Assembly (NCBI GenBank): GCA_010015655.1
Contig: ML976656.1
Location: forward strand, 1,926,883 to 1,990,882
Length of the DNA stretch: 64,000 nt
DNA from: Bimuria novae-zelandiae CBS 107.79
Taxonomy: Eukaryota > Ascomycota > Dothideomycetes > Pleosporales > Didymosphaeriaceae
Direction: 5' to 3'
A program made the position numbers and the translations under genes. The notes beneath the pieces are model-generated. The model ran no database searches, was not told the origin of the DNA, and saw nothing but the letters and a program-made list of their open reading frames with translations. The first letter of the stretch is position 1; each line of letters starts with the position of its first letter. This document shows positions 33,801-43,716 of this stretch, in pieces.

Positions 33801-35514
33801 NNNNNNNNATAAAGGAGAAGTTATAGACAAGGCTAAGATAATAAGAATGCTTGCTAAAGGCTTAAAGCCCTATTAAAGTTAACTTCTACCTCTACTAACG
33901 TGCCGAACTAAGCTTAAAGATTACCTAATAGGCGAGATATTCTAAGAGGCTAAGCAAGTGCACCTCGTAAGCTACTAAAAGATAAAATTATAGTTAGAAA
34001 TTCTAGTAAAGAAGATTAAACTAATAGGATAGCAGATCCTTAACTGCATGTAGGTATACACCTATAAACTTAATAAGCACTATCGCTTACTAAAGTGCAA
34101 GGCGCGACTAGTTATCTAAGGCAATTAGTAATAAAATATTACCTCGCAAGACACTTACGCAGCCACGCTTACTAGCCGGTTATTCCGAATAATAATAGTA
34201 ATAGTAGCTTACTATAATATAGAGCTCACGCAGTACGACGTCACCAACGCTTTTATTTACGCAACAATAGATCGAGAGGTGTACATAAGAATGCCTTAGG
34301 GTTATTAGAAGCCTGGAATAATATTATAAGTAAATAAAGCACTATATGGCCTTCGCATTTTACTACTCCTCTAGTAAAGAGAATTTACAATAACGCTTAA
34401 AGCGCTAGGCTTCTAGATAGTGCCTTACGAGCCGTGCTACCTAATTAAAGATAGAGTTATTATATTCTTTTACGTCGACGACATCATACTCGCGTACCAT
34501 AAGGATAAAGAATAAGAAGCTTAATAAGCAATTAAACGCTTATAAGACAAGTACACTCTTACTAGAGGAAACAACCTTTAATAGTTTCTTAGCATGGAGG
34601 TTGTACGGGACTGAATAAGCCGTAAGATTTAACTATTACAGGCCTCTTATTTAGACAAGATTAGCTAACTAGCAGACAAGATAAACATTCGACATAACAC
34701 TCTAATAGCTATAATTAAATTACTACTAAGGAAAGGATTAGCAACACTAACTAAGATTAATAAATTTTAACGCAAGATTGGATCGCTGCTCTTTGCTATA
34801 GTCACTACCAGGCCAGACATTGCCTTTGCAACATCACGATTAGCTCGATTTCTGTTAAACCTAGGGACTGAGCACTAAGACGCAACAGACCGAGTTCTCT
34901 TATACCTTTAAAGTATAAAGTAGCGAGCCCTATAGCTTAGAGGTAACACTAGACTTTAGATTGCAAGCGATGCATTATTTGCTAATAATATAATAGACCG
35001 TAAGAGCTCTTAAGGTTACGCTATTAAGCTCTTTGGCGGTCTTATCGCCTAAAAAGCAAATAAACAAGACACTGTAATAATATTAACTACTAAGGCCGAG
35101 CTGCTGGCTCTTTCTTAGGTAGCTAAGGAAGCACTCTTTATCTTAAGACTACTTTAAGAACTTAAGATTAAACTAGACGCGCGCACAGTTACTATTTAGT
35201 GTAATAATAAATAAACTATACGCCTAGTAACTAAGGAGGTTTCCTGCCTCTAAACCAAACTTTGGCATGTGGACGTCCACAACCACTAGATCTGACAAGA
35301 AGTATCTATAGGCAGGATTAAGGTGGAGCATGTGCAGTTAGCGGATATAATTACTAACGGTCTTATAAAGGTGCTCTCTAAGAGCAAGTGGGAGGGTTTT
35401 CTCTAATAACTTAGATTAGTTAATATAGAGACTAAGGAGGTAACAAATACTATGCCTCTTAAAAAGATTTAAGAGCAACTTAAAGACCTTATAATTACAT
35501 AAGTGCCAGCTTGA
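30889..35514 (+). pseudogene. Copia-3a gag-pol polyprotein with assembly gap
   Basis: The frame starts at ATG 30889 (MAQLSNRDSTV) and ends at TGA 35512-35514. Gag includes RTCCLPDKPLQ near 31280 and a zinc knuckle CPACRQRHSIRDC near 31870. The protease lies near 32200 (LGLTCHITNN, with Asn in place of the usual Asp before it). The pre-integrase motif LWHKRLGYLGLAAI is near 32620 and CNLCGRAKS near 32720. The integrase core starts (RPGERLSINF) and is cut by the gap at 33004. After the gap come the RT (QYDVTNAFIY near 34236; YVDD at 34471-34482) and RNase H (SDALFANN near 34967; KLWHVDVHNH near 35260; the usual ADGLTK-like end reads ADIITNGLIK). Stops are numerous. Confidence 0.9.
33004..33808. 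other. Assembly gap (805 N) in Copia-3a integrase
   Basis: No bases are known. The flanks are ...ACTATTAAAGCA and ATAAAGGAGAAG. The gap spans the integrase core end and the linker to RT. It begins 2115 nt after the start codon and ends 662 nt before the RT motif, exactly as in Copia-3b. Confidence 0.98.
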
Positions 35515-35537
35515 AGAGTTTCCAAGCTAAAGGGGTG

Positions 35538-35708
35538 TGTTAGATAGAATAAGCTGCGGTAAGGTCAGATCTGTACAATCGAGCAGGGACCACTTGGCTT
35601 GGCACACTAGCAAAATATCCGAAACCAACTGAACACAGTGGAGAATACAAAAAAAAACAATAAATACTATCAAGTTGCATTAACATCTACTTATCATACC
35701 ATCTGACA
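35538..35708 (+). repeat. Copia-3a 3' LTR (171 bp)
   Basis: It is preceded by the purine tract AAAGGGGTG (35529-35537) and followed by the target duplication CTTCT at 35709-35713. Confidence 0.94.
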
Positions 35709-35713
35709 CTTCT

Positions 35714-35726
35714 AGTTAACCTAATA
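35714..35726 (+). repeat. Copia-2 5' LTR, piece 2 (13 bp)
   Basis: AGTTAACCTAATA lies between the right duplication of Copia-3a and the start of Copia-4. The same bases are uninterrupted in the 3' LTR near 43532. Confidence 0.9.
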
Positions 35727-35880
35727 TGTGTGCGTACCACAGCAGGAGGCGAACTGGGTTGATTGCTATCTAGTAAAGTCAGAGTGGTTATATACATGAA
35801 GTGGAGTATCTAGAAGATTCTAGATCAGCAGGGTCACATGACTGTGTGACGACATAGTCGAGTTGTGATGTTAGCTAACA
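35727..35880 (-). repeat. Copia-4 3' LTR (154 bp)
   Basis: On the plus strand TGTGTGCGTACC...TTAGCTAACA; the other copy has TTGGCTAACA, the only difference seen. Confidence 0.95.
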
Positions 35881-35890
35881 CACCCCCCCA
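35881..35890 (-). promoter_or_regulatory. Copia-4 polypurine tract
   Basis: The reverse strand reads TGGGGGGGTG immediately before the 3' LTR, confirming the minus orientation. Confidence 0.75.
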
Positions 35891-35965
35891 GCTTGAGTGA
35901 ATTGCAGAAACGAAAGCTGAAAAAGGAGTGACTCTGAGCTCTTGGTGATCTCTGCGTGTGTTCCT

Positions 35966-36195
35966 CTAGTACCACCCTCCGAGCTCGTTTGGTACAATAT
36001 CCTCTGAGTCTGTTCGAGGCTCTAGTAATGCTGAAATATCGCTGAGTCCTAGCTGGCGCACAAAGCTGGCGTGCTTTTGGCGTGGAAAGATCTTTGTGAG
36101 GCCGTCAGCTGGCATTTCTGCGGTAGGCTTCCATTTAATCTGCAGTCTGCCTTCTGATACTTCCTGACATATCTAGTGGTGGTGCACATCTTTGG
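35966..36195 (-). pseudogene. Copia-4 RNase H C-terminal tail
   Basis: In a frame different from the upstream polyprotein, the reverse strand reads DVHHH, then QIKWKPTAEMPADGLTKIFP and further to a TAG at 35966. VHHH and PADGLTK are the usual end of Copia RNase H. The jump from the integrase-RT linker to this tail, with change of frame near 36190, marks the internal deletion. Confidence 0.85.
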
Positions 36196-39100
36196 AAGTT
36201 CTCCAGCTAGCTTTGCTGGGGCTGGCGGATTTGAGGCTGCTGGAAAGGCTGTATAGTATGTAGCTAAGGCTTGATTTGGTTGCTTCCTTGCTTGTTTGCC
36301 TGCTACAATGTTGCTGCTGCTTCCAACCTCGGGATCAGCCATTTTGGGTGCATTGTTTCTCTGTCGATCTGGAACATATTCGTCTGAACTCGCCCATCCT
36401 TTGGGTAGAGTGGAAGGTTCCTTTTGATGCTGGCTTTGGTGGTCTGAAGCGATCGGTCTGAGCGGTCCTTGACTAGTAACATTCTCCTGCTGCGGTGCTC
36501 TGATATGGATTGTTGGTTCATCGTCTTCTTGATCAGACTGCATGTCTTGGAGCAATTGCTCCTGCAACTGCTGTTCGGTGTCCTGCTCTTCTGCAGTTTG
36601 CTAGTTATCCTGCGCATCCTGCGCGCCTGTGTTGAAGATATCCTCGCCTTCCTCCTGCTGAGGCGGCGCTGTGTTGCCACGAATTGATGGCTCCGGCGTC
36701 GGTAGATAGGCCATATAAGGGTCATCCTCCTTGTTTCGATTGGGTATAGTGTGAAGCCGTGACTGCATCGGCTCAATTAGATCGGTTAGAGTGGCCTGTG
36801 TGTCTTGGGAGTGAGGTATATCCAAGACCTCAATTTCTTCCTGTGTCACAGCCTCTCTCTCTAAGTCATCACCGAAACGACTCTCGCGCTTGAAAATCAC
36901 GTCTCGTACCCAAATCACCTGGTCCTTTTTAGGTAGCCAAATGCGAAAAATGTTAGTAGAGTTGTATCTAACCAGGTATCTAACAAAAGTGCGAGATTTA
37001 AGCTTATCAGCCTTCTTCAGCTTTTTGTTGAGAATGTAAGCTTTGCATCTAATCGGAGCAAAATAAGCAACTAAAGGCTGTTTGCCATAAACAAGCTTAT
37101 AGGGCGTTTTCCAATAGATAGCTTTTGTTAGTGTGACATTAGCGATTTGAGCGGCAGTAATAGCTAGTTTATTTAATAGTAACTTTGATAGTCCTGCTTA
37201 AATTCGAAGCGCTCTTACTTTTATAATAATAACATGTCCTGCTTTTTCTGCTACGCTAAGCTACTTAGCAGTATCTAGAGCTTGTAACTTAATCTTAAAG
37301 CCTGCTTGCTTCGTAATGTTATAGAGCTCAAGGCTATAGCCCCGCTTACTATTAATCTTAAGTACAACCACAATGTACCTATACTGACGCTGGATCTTGT
37401 TGATTAATGCTTTTAGCGCTGGCACTACCGAGTGTAGTGTCTTGTCTGTGAGTGTGGTTACTTCATGCCACTTTGAGTACTCGCACACAGCGTGTAGCAA
37501 GTATTGGTCTCTGTTGTAGCAGGTCTCCCCTGTAGGGATAAGCTGCACAAGATCGATTATAATGCGATAGAATAGCCTTATAGCCTGTTCTTCGGGCTGG
37601 CGTCTGCTCACTTAAGCTGCCAATTTCGCTTTAATGCATGTGTCGCATTCTTGTAATTGAGGTGCTCGGGTATCTAGATCCAGAGCTATCCCTCTTATAT
37701 TCTTATTTACATGATTAATTGCTTCCTTGCTCGCATGGGCAAATAACTTATGAGCTTTAATGTGAGATACTGTAATTAGGCGTTAATCCTCTCTCGAGGC
37801 CTTGTATGCTCGCCGAAGCGCTGTAGCAAAACTACTCAGCGTTGGTCGGTCGTTGTCCTCGGCATTGATGATCCAGTGGCCGTCCTTGTGTTGCAGCGAG
37901 CAAATGACGTTTGACGGATGATGCTGATATATCACATCTCGTCCTAAGTCAAACTGCACACCTATTGCTCGGCATCTTAAGAGGCTTACAACGTTCGTGA
38001 AGAAACCTTCTACAAGAGCAACATCTATAAGTTAGATCTAACCTATGCTATAAGGCAAGTTTATATTAAAAGTAACTTTTCCCTAGGCTTATATAGGTAC
38101 TATTAATCCTCCTATAAAGAGAATATCCTCTAGTTCTGCCTTGCGCGTCTCCGTCCATCCGAAACGGGTTAAGTTACAGACATGAATGTTAGAACTAGGG
38201 TCTAGGATCTATTAGTTAATAATTATAGGTAGCGCTTTCTGCTACACCTGTTGCGGCTGTATAATAGAGAATGAGCTGTGGGCAGCAAACCTCTAATTAT
38301 AACTTACTAACGTCTTTCTGTTATTAAGCTTTATTAGCTTATCTGCCTTCTTTATGCTTATCCCATCTCTTGTAAGGATATTACTAATTTTCTTAACTTG
38401 CTCTAGGTCCTTTAAGGCCTCCATAATCTTGGCTTGCGTGGCCTATACTAGTCGGAAGTTCTTTGGTCTCTTTAGATAGTCTGGGACTAGGTACTAGCAG
38501 TCCTTGTACCAGTGTTGGCTTCCACAGATACACTCTGGTTTTCCCTTTGGCGATCGTTCTTTCTGTTCTTGGCTTTGTTGTGCTAAAACGCCTAGTGTAG
38601 CAAACGTTCCGGGTGAAGCCGTAGTAAGTCCGATTCGTCGATGATATATCCTGAATTGGGCAATATAGTCCGCTAGAGATTAAATCTCATCCATTGTCCT
38701 AATAGTTTCTTTTAGAATAAGGTCGTGGTGTGATGCAGCGGCCCACTTAGGAGTAATTATTCTAATAACTGCTAGAAAATCGTCTTAGGCTTGATAGCCT
38801 GTCGTCTTAGGAAGGTCTGCCTCCCTGCATTAATTTATAATGTGAATCTAGTTATTAAGCTATTATTTAAGGTTGCGGCTTTAAGGCTTCTCCTGTAGAG
38901 CGCGGTATTTGGTTACTAGCTCTTTGCTACGTGCAGCTACGGTTAGTATAAGCTACTACTTAAGCGCGATTAATTAATTATAGACGTCGTCTTTTCTATT
39001 AATTAGGTAGAGGTGGCGAGTCGCGATGGTGCGGCTAATTTCCATAAGAAGCTCGCCTTCTCTCTGCTTTAGGTTTGTATATTCTATTCTCTCGTATCTT

Positions 39101-39366
39101 TAGTCGTAAAGGAGATCGCTGTACATCGCCTGCTAGCCTGCATTTAACTGGCTAATTGCAGTTGCTCTAGCCTTGATAGCGCTGGGCAATAGTTTTGTGG
39201 GTTTAATAAGCTTTAGTAGCTTATCCTTTGGCTTTGAGATGTCGTAGTATTTCTAGATACTATCTACAACGGCCTTCTCTCTTCGTAGCTGGAACCACGA
39301 CTCCTAATCTACTAGTCTATCTAGTATAACAGTCACGCGTGTGACTCCTTGGTCGCTAAGCAACAT
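36049..39366 (-). pseudogene. Copia-4 gag-protease-integrase polyprotein
   Basis: A single reverse-strand frame begins at ATG 39366 (MLLSDQGVTRVTVILDRLVD). It passes a gag zinc knuckle CICGSQHWYKDC at 38497-38532, a protease-like LDPSSNIHVCN near 38190, a pre-integrase zinc region ending CDTCIKAK near 37640, the integrase core (LHAVCEYSKWHEVTTLTDK near 37480; ALDTAK at 37261, where the family has Glu near the end), IYWKTPYKLVYGK near 37110, and a long Gln/Glu-rich linker (36918-36250). It ends at a stop at 36049, just past the deletion point. Only about a dozen stops interrupt it. The whole RT is missing. Confidence 0.9.
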
Positions 39367-39527
39367 CGTGATTAATAGCGACACCACTTTATAGCTATCG
39401 TCTATATCAGGTCTTCGACGCCAATGCTATGGCGATTAATAATAAGGTCTCCAATGCTGACGTCACGGCTATTGACAATAAGGTCTGTATAAAAATAAAC
39501 TTAGTAATTGTTAATTATAAGTGTAAT

Positions 39528-39540
39528 CCGGGCTCATAAC
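39528..39540 (-). promoter_or_regulatory. Copia-4 primer-binding site (initiator tRNA-Met, half-tRNA type)
   Basis: The reverse strand reads GTTATGAGCCCGG directly after the 5' LTR, the same site as in Copia-1, complementary to the anticodon region of initiator tRNA-Met. Confidence 0.75.
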
Positions 39541-39694
39541 TGTGTGCGTACCACAGCAGGAGGCGAACTGGGTTGATTGCTATCTAGTAAAGTCAGAGTG
39601 GTTATATACATGAAGTGGAGTATCTAGAAGATTCTAGATCAGCAGGGTCACATGACTGTGTGACGACATAGTCGAGTTGTGATGTTGGCTAACA
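39541..39694 (-). repeat. Copia-4 5' LTR (154 bp)
   Basis: This copy is nearly identical to 35727-35880. On the reverse strand it carries TATATAA (39602-39608), a possible TATA box for the element transcript. Confidence 0.94.
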
Positions 39695-39699
39695 TAATA

Positions 39700-39866
39700 C
39701 TATACCGAAACCCCTTCGCCTCCACACCACCTGGTACTCTATCACATCCATAAGAACTAGAAGGAAGGTATATAGAACTATTATAGCACATACATAAGAC
39801 AAGACAGACACTAGATACCAAAGACAGAGAGTTACTTGTTTATTCCTTGCTACCTGTAAACCGACA
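39700..39866 (+). repeat. Copia-2 5' LTR, piece 3
   Basis: It starts CTATACCGAAACCCC and ends AAACCGACA, and matches 43545-43711. Together with pieces 1 and 2 it restores the 253-bp LTR. Confidence 0.93.
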
Positions 39867-40193
39867 CTAATTAGTGGTTACCCTCACAGTCGATGCTATA
39901 AGAGATAACCACAGACAGCAAGAAGAACTAGAAGAGACACGACAAGGGGTATAGCAATACCTTAAACCGTGTGCTAACAAGACCCTAAGCGTTTACCTGG
40001 GTCTCCGCGTTTATTACGCCTTCGCTAGAAGCTCGCGCGTCGTAGCCTACCACTAAGTAACAAGGACTCTAAGCGTTTACCTAAGTCCTTATCCATCACG
40101 CTCTACAGTACCCGCTACTAATAGTACTATTAATCAACCTGCGTCTTACTCTCTTAAAGAGATGCCTTACGACCCCTAAATTGCTTTCCTACA

Positions 40194-43100
40194 ATGCCTT
40201 TTACTAACTATCTTACGAAGGAAGAACAGGCGCTTATTAATAAGGATAGCTAGGGCTAGCCCCTTAATGTTAATAAGAATATAGACATCACGAAAATTAA
40301 TATAAAGAGTGTAAACATATATATCCTCTTCTACTACCGAATCTCCCAAAACAAAGAATGGGAGGACTATAAGCTATAGGAGCAGATAACTATTATCTTT
40401 AAAGGATAGCTAAAAGAACTTTTTAATAAAGGTAATAAATCTCTTGTTACTAAATTCTAAGACCACCTACGCAAGCAAGGCGTCTTTATAGCTAAGAATA
40501 GTAAGTTAATTGCCTATAATATCGTAAAAGCGCTGCAGGGCGACTATTATAAATAGACTAATAAAGAGGTTGCTTACTAGCTTAAAATAAACAAGAAGTT
40601 TAACTCGCGCTTTAATCTAAATCTTGCGACATCGCCTCTATATAATACGCCTTTGTTATAGCAATCTTTTTAACAACCTTCTACGCACCTTACTTCTCCT
40701 TAACTAGCTCTAATAGCACGCACTGTCTACTAACCTATACCTTTACTAAAATAGTAGCCTACTATATACCTGCCCCCTTATTAGTAGCACAACGCGCCTT
40801 TATCCTCTACGCAGTAGCTGAACCAGTATAATACGTATAACCCCTATTAGTAGCACGAAAGCCCTATAGACGCCACACGTCTTAATAACACATATTAACT
40901 TATTACAGACCTCTGCAAGCTATACGATAATAAGAAGCGCTTTAGAGGTAAGCTATATAACGTGTTTAATACTAAATTTAGAATCTTCCGAGACAATTGC
41001 AGCAAGATAGGGCTACCTAAGTAATACTAGGATCGAGCTTTTTCTATTATACTAAAAGATAAAGCGTCTAACTACTACTATAACCACCTCGCGGGTTAGG
41101 GCTATAATTTTAAAATAATAATAGATATGACGAAGAGCCACTTCTATAATAAAGAGAATTATTAATTGTACCTTAGCGAGTGGAGAATAACCACGCTAGC
41201 AACGCGCAATAGACCTGCGACGCTTAAAATAACTACACTACCTATTAACTCTAATATGCGCGTTTGGCGCAAGAAGGATGGATAGATAGGCCCCTATAAG
41301 CTTATTACTATAACAAATAAGACCTGTACAATACAGCTGCCGCATGGCCCTACAAATTTCCGCTCAACGGTTATTAAGCCGTACTACACGGATACCTCCC
41401 TGACAAACAACAAACTAGCCACGCCACTAGCAATTAATAATAAGGATAATAGCTACCCGATAGATATGCTAGACAACGGAGACGATAATTAGGATAAAGA
41501 TAGCGAAACTAGTAGGACTAACTAGCATCAAGAATAAGCTTCTAAACTCCCTTAACAAAAACGCGGCTAACCTAAAGGTAGTAAGAATAAGCCTAAAGCC
41601 ACTATAGCCCGCGCGAACCCTTATAAGATAGCTTATGTAGCTCTTATAGCGTACACTATCTACGCAGCGCCTAACGAAGCTTATATAATAGAGGTCTTTA
41701 TAACGCACAAAGAAAACACCAATTGGCTACTTGCTATATAGCTACGCTAAGAGCAAAAGATAACTACACCTAGTTAATTATTTAAGCTATTAGACAACAA
41801 GGAAATTAATAGCCTTATTACTAATAGAGTCTTCCGCTTTGAATAATACGATCCCGGTAAGCACTAAGGACGGATTTTTAAATCGCGACTAGTACGCAAA
41901 ATTAAAGGCAAGACTACTACTACCTTATATAAAAAATTACGTCTTGTAGTGCAAGGCTATTAAGACGACGGCAAAGTAATAATCCTTACCTAATCGCTAA
42001 CTATCTAGCAAGCTAGCTAATAAATTATACTAGCTATTACTCCTTTACTCATGCGTAATAGAGTTCCGTTAATAAATAGAGAGATCTCGCTCTAGCTATA
42101 AGATATTACCTAAGCATACGTATAGTTACGCATAAAGCTTAACCGAGTAGTTATTGCCTACTTACCTAAGGAAATTAAATATAAGTATCTACTTAGCATA
42201 GTTATAATAGTTAAGAAGCCTCTATACGGCCTAGCTAAAGCTAGTACCTATTAGTGGGCAACATACAGCGCTTATTATAAGAAAAAGCTTTACATAGAGA
42301 CCTTAACGTATGATCTATGCCTGCTTGTGACCACTACTTAAGACGCCTTTAGTATAGTAGGCATGTAGACTAACGACACACTTATCCTTGCGGATAAACG
42401 TTTCTCTAACCTAAAGGAGAAGGAGTTAACATTTATAGTTAAGCTAAAGGAGAAGCTAACACCTACTACTTTATTAATTTTTAATGGCTGCGTCCTATTA
42501 ATTAATCACACTAACAAGCTCTCACTATAACAAAAGGATTAGGGTAAGAAGATTCATCTTATTAACGCAAGCTTAGTTAACTATTAATAATAGTACGTTA
42601 AGTAGAGGGCTCGCGGCGCCTACATCGCGAGCATCTACTAACTAGAGGCAACTTTTAACCTTTCTATTACCGCACAAACTTAAGAGCCTACCGCTAACGA
42701 CGTTAACGCGTTAAATAAACGCCTACAATAGCAACTAAATAATCTTAATCGTGACCTCACCTATAAGGCACTTAACCTGGCTTAGGCTAAAGTCTTTATC
42801 TTTATTAACGGCTCCTTCGCAAACAACAAAGATTTAAGTAGCTAGATTAGCTACATAATTATAGTAGCTATAGAAGATATTGCTAACGCAGAGTTTACTA
42901 TTTACGACAATCTTATTTACTAGAGCTCTGTAAAGAGTAAATGCGTGACCTAGAGCGTACTTGCATTAGAAATCTACGCAATGGTAGGAGGCGTTAACCT
43001 CGCATACTTTATCACCTCAACGCTTGCCATGGTTACAAAGCAGCTTAGTCTGCTATCTCTCCCTCTAGTAGTTTGTACGGACTCATACTTACTGTATGAG

Positions 43101-43345
43101 TGTATTGTCAAGCTAGGAACGACTAAGGAAAAACGACTAATAATTAATATTATGGCCTTACGTCAATCATATAAGAGAAGGGAGTTATTTAAGGTTTAAT
43201 AGGTAAATAGCTAAGATAACCCTGCCGATGCTATAATAAAAACATCGCTAAACAAAGCCCTAAAAACTTTTATTAGTATAAACTCGCTGCGCGTACAAGT
43301 TAATAGATAGGTAATACGCAAGGACCCTGTAAACTAGCTCTAATA
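40194..43345 (+). pseudogene. Copia-2 gag-pol with protease and integrase core deleted
   Basis: The frame runs from ATG 40194 (MPFTNYLTKEEQALINKDS). Gag reaches the segment YLSEWRITTLA near 41170-41205. Within about 20 bp the sequence changes to the C-terminal end of a Copia integrase (RVWRKKDG, then IGPYKLI, near 41260) with no zinc knuckle, protease or integrase core between. RT follows with DITQAYVQ near 42100, KPLYGLAKAS near 42210 and the active-site region at 42363-42377, reading M-stop-TND-TLIL, where the related family has QTDD. RNase H runs from INGSFANN near 42803 through VVCTDSYLLYE (43066) to NPADAII (43220). The phase is kept across the deletion. Confidence 0.85.
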
Positions 43346-43458
43346 ATAATAATTATAACAACTACTATAGTTATTACCTTCTGACTTTCGCAAATAGCCT
43401 CTCCAGCGAGTGTACACCTGATCCACACTTGTTTTTACTATAAAAGAAAAGCTACCAG

Positions 43459-43711
43459 TGTCTACACAGCCTCGCCTTCCGCACTAAGGGAACTATGTAA
43501 CCCTATTATACCCTTGTACCCCCTCACTTCTAGTTAACCTAATACTGTACCGAAACCCCTTTGCCTCTACACCACCTGGTACTCTATCACATCCACAAGA
43601 ACTAGAAGGAAGGTATATAGAACTATTATAGCACACACACAAGACAAGACAGACACCAGATACCAAAGACAGAGAGTTACTTGTTTATTCCTTGCTACCT
43701 GTGAACCGACA
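43459..43711 (+). repeat. Copia-2 3' LTR (253 bp)
   Basis: An uninterrupted copy reading TGTCTACACAGCC...GAACCGACA, followed by the target duplication CTACT at 43712-43716. Confidence 0.94.
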
Positions 43712-43716
43712 CTACT

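Larger units (their letters stand above)
30686..35708 (+). mobile_element. Copia-3a: Ty1/Copia element inserted in the Copia-2 LTR
   Basis: The LTRs are 171 bp (30686-30856, 35538-35708), starting TGTCAGATAG and ending ATCTGACA in the less mutated copy. Target duplications are CTTCT (30681-30685, 35709-35713). The internal region encodes one polyprotein and contains an 805-bp run of unknown bases. A closely related copy, Copia-3b, lies at 48552-55463. Confidence 0.95.
35727..39694 (-). mobile_element. Copia-4: recent Ty1/Copia element with RT deleted
   Basis: The 154-bp LTRs (35727-35880, 39541-39694) differ at one base. Target duplications are TAATA (35722-35726, 39695-39699). Reverse-strand order: primer-binding site, gag, protease, integrase, linker, then directly the C-terminal end of RNase H. 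At 3968 bp it lacks about 1.5 kb, namely all of RT. It has much less RIP than its neighbours and long open stretches. It is probably a non-autonomous family that depends on intact relatives. Confidence 0.94.
30613..43711 (+). mobile_element. Copia-2: internally deleted Ty1/Copia element, host of Copia-3a and Copia-4
   Basis: The 3' LTR is 43459-43711 (253 bp). The 5' LTR is cut into three pieces, 30613-30685, 35714-35726 and 39700-39866, which add up to exactly 253 bp once the two inserted elements and their 5-bp duplications are removed. Target duplications are CTACT (30608-30612, 43712-43716). The internal part is only about 3.6 kb because protease and most of integrase are missing. Its pol resembles that of Copia-5 and shares its unusual RT motif. 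Confidence 0.93.

Noticed and set aside
32973..33830. A long open frame on the minus strand
   Set aside because: It is almost entirely unknown bases of the assembly gap, which contain no stops by definition. The same holds for 52655-53584.
36276..36687. Plus-strand frames inside Copia-4 as antisense genes, by analogy with Gypsy-1
   Set aside because: They are hydrophobic, low-complexity mirror images of the Gln-rich linker and lack a promoter or a conserved pattern.
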